Origin: Lachnospiraceae bacterium
GTDB lineage: Bacteria; Bacillota; Clostridia; Lachnospirales; Lachnospiraceae
Assembly (NCBI GenBank): GCA_900770325.1
Contig: CAAGKE010000210.1
Span: forward strand, 1-6,574
Direction: 5' to 3'
Length of the DNA stretch: 6,574 nucleotides
Positions 6,332 to 6,574 of this stretch are shown piece after piece (positions within the stretch are counted from its first letter, which is position 1; each line of letters starts with the position of its first letter). A program made the translations under genes and the position numbers. The notes under the pieces are model-generated. The model was not told the origin of the DNA. It did not search any database and saw nothing but the letters and a program-made list of their open reading frames with translations.

Positions 6332-6553
6332 ATGGCTGGAAGAGAATATCCATTAGAGAGAACCAGAAACATTGGTATTATGGCTCATATCGATGCAGGT
6401 AAAACTACAACAACTGAGCGTATTCTTTATTATACCGGTGTTAATTACAAGATTGGTGATACTCATGAGGGTACTGCTACCATGGACTGGATGGAGCAGG
6501 AACAGGAAAGAGGTATTACAATTACATCAGCCGCTACTACTTGTCACTGGACA
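6332..6553 (+). CDS. fusA: Elongation factor G, N-terminal fragment
   Basis: GTPase that drives ribosomal translocation and, with RRF, ribosome recycling. Only about the first 74 residues are present. The start ATG follows AGGAGG (6321-6326) by five A. Seen are the P-loop AHIDAGKTT (18-26), then GDTHEGTATMDWMEQEQERGITITSAATTCHW, which holds the switch I region with its RGITI motif (60-64). DTPGH and all later domains are missing. The genuine sequence stops at or near codon 74 (Thr, 6551-6553); the frame stays open to the window end, but the last seven residues (RSEERRV) are encoded by adapter sequence and must not be counted as EF-G. Third gene of the str operon. Confidence 0.97.
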
Positions 6554-6574
6554 AGATCGGAAGAGCGTCGTGTA
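6554..6574. other. Illumina adapter sequence at the contig end (contamination)
   Basis: The last 21 bases begin AGATCGGAAGAGC and continue into GTCGTGTA, which is the start of the TruSeq universal adapter read into from an insert. All 21 positions match the adapter as I know it. The junction falls inside fusA, just where the protein stops resembling EF-G. It is not biological and should be trimmed. Confidence 0.95.

Noticed and set aside
6026..6353. Minus-strand ORFs across the rpsG-fusA spacer
   Set aside because: They run antisense into rpsG and fusA, and their sequence is just the repeat element translated; there is no supporting start signal.

Overview
The window is a chromosomal segment of a Gram-positive Firmicute, most likely a Lachnospiraceae-type Clostridia (Blautia/Dorea-like). 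The basis is family resemblance: S12 carries the Firmicutes-type N-terminal insertion, S7 and RpoC read like Lachnospiraceae proteins, Shine-Dalgarno sites are strong AGGAGG, and one promoter is a perfect sigma-A match. This placement comes from recognition, not from a search.

Layout. 1-3165 (+): rpoC (RNA polymerase beta'), missing about 190 N-terminal residues, with a very acidic C-terminal tail. 3240-3290: strong hairpin terminator, apparently bidirectional, between convergent genes. 3308-4501 (-): a VanZ-family membrane protein whose C-terminal half is low-complexity, with nine to ten 12-residue Tyr/Pro/Asn repeats encoded by a 36-bp tandem repeat. 4502-4991: divergent intergenic region with a degenerate 75-bp repeat and the consensus rpsL promoter. 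4992-5414 (+): rpsL. 5415-5664: long leader-like spacer. 5665-6135 (+): rpsG, GTG start. 6137-6290: a structured repeat element with two perfect 38-bp direct repeats. 6332-6553 (+): start of fusA. 6554-6574: not genomic; it matches the start of an Illumina TruSeq adapter.

How the genes work together. rpoC ends the rpoBC transcription unit. rpsL-rpsG-fusA is the start of the classical str operon (S12, S7, EF-G), which here has its own promoter because the oppositely oriented VanZ-family gene and a terminator separate it from rpoC. S12 and S7 are 30S subunit proteins and EF-G is the translocase acting on the same ribosome.

I see no new defence, mobile or biosynthetic system. The points worth a second look are the adapter at the right end, the 38-bp repeat element between rpsG and fusA, the expandable 36-bp coding repeat in the VanZ-family gene, and the 75-bp repeat upstream of rpsL.
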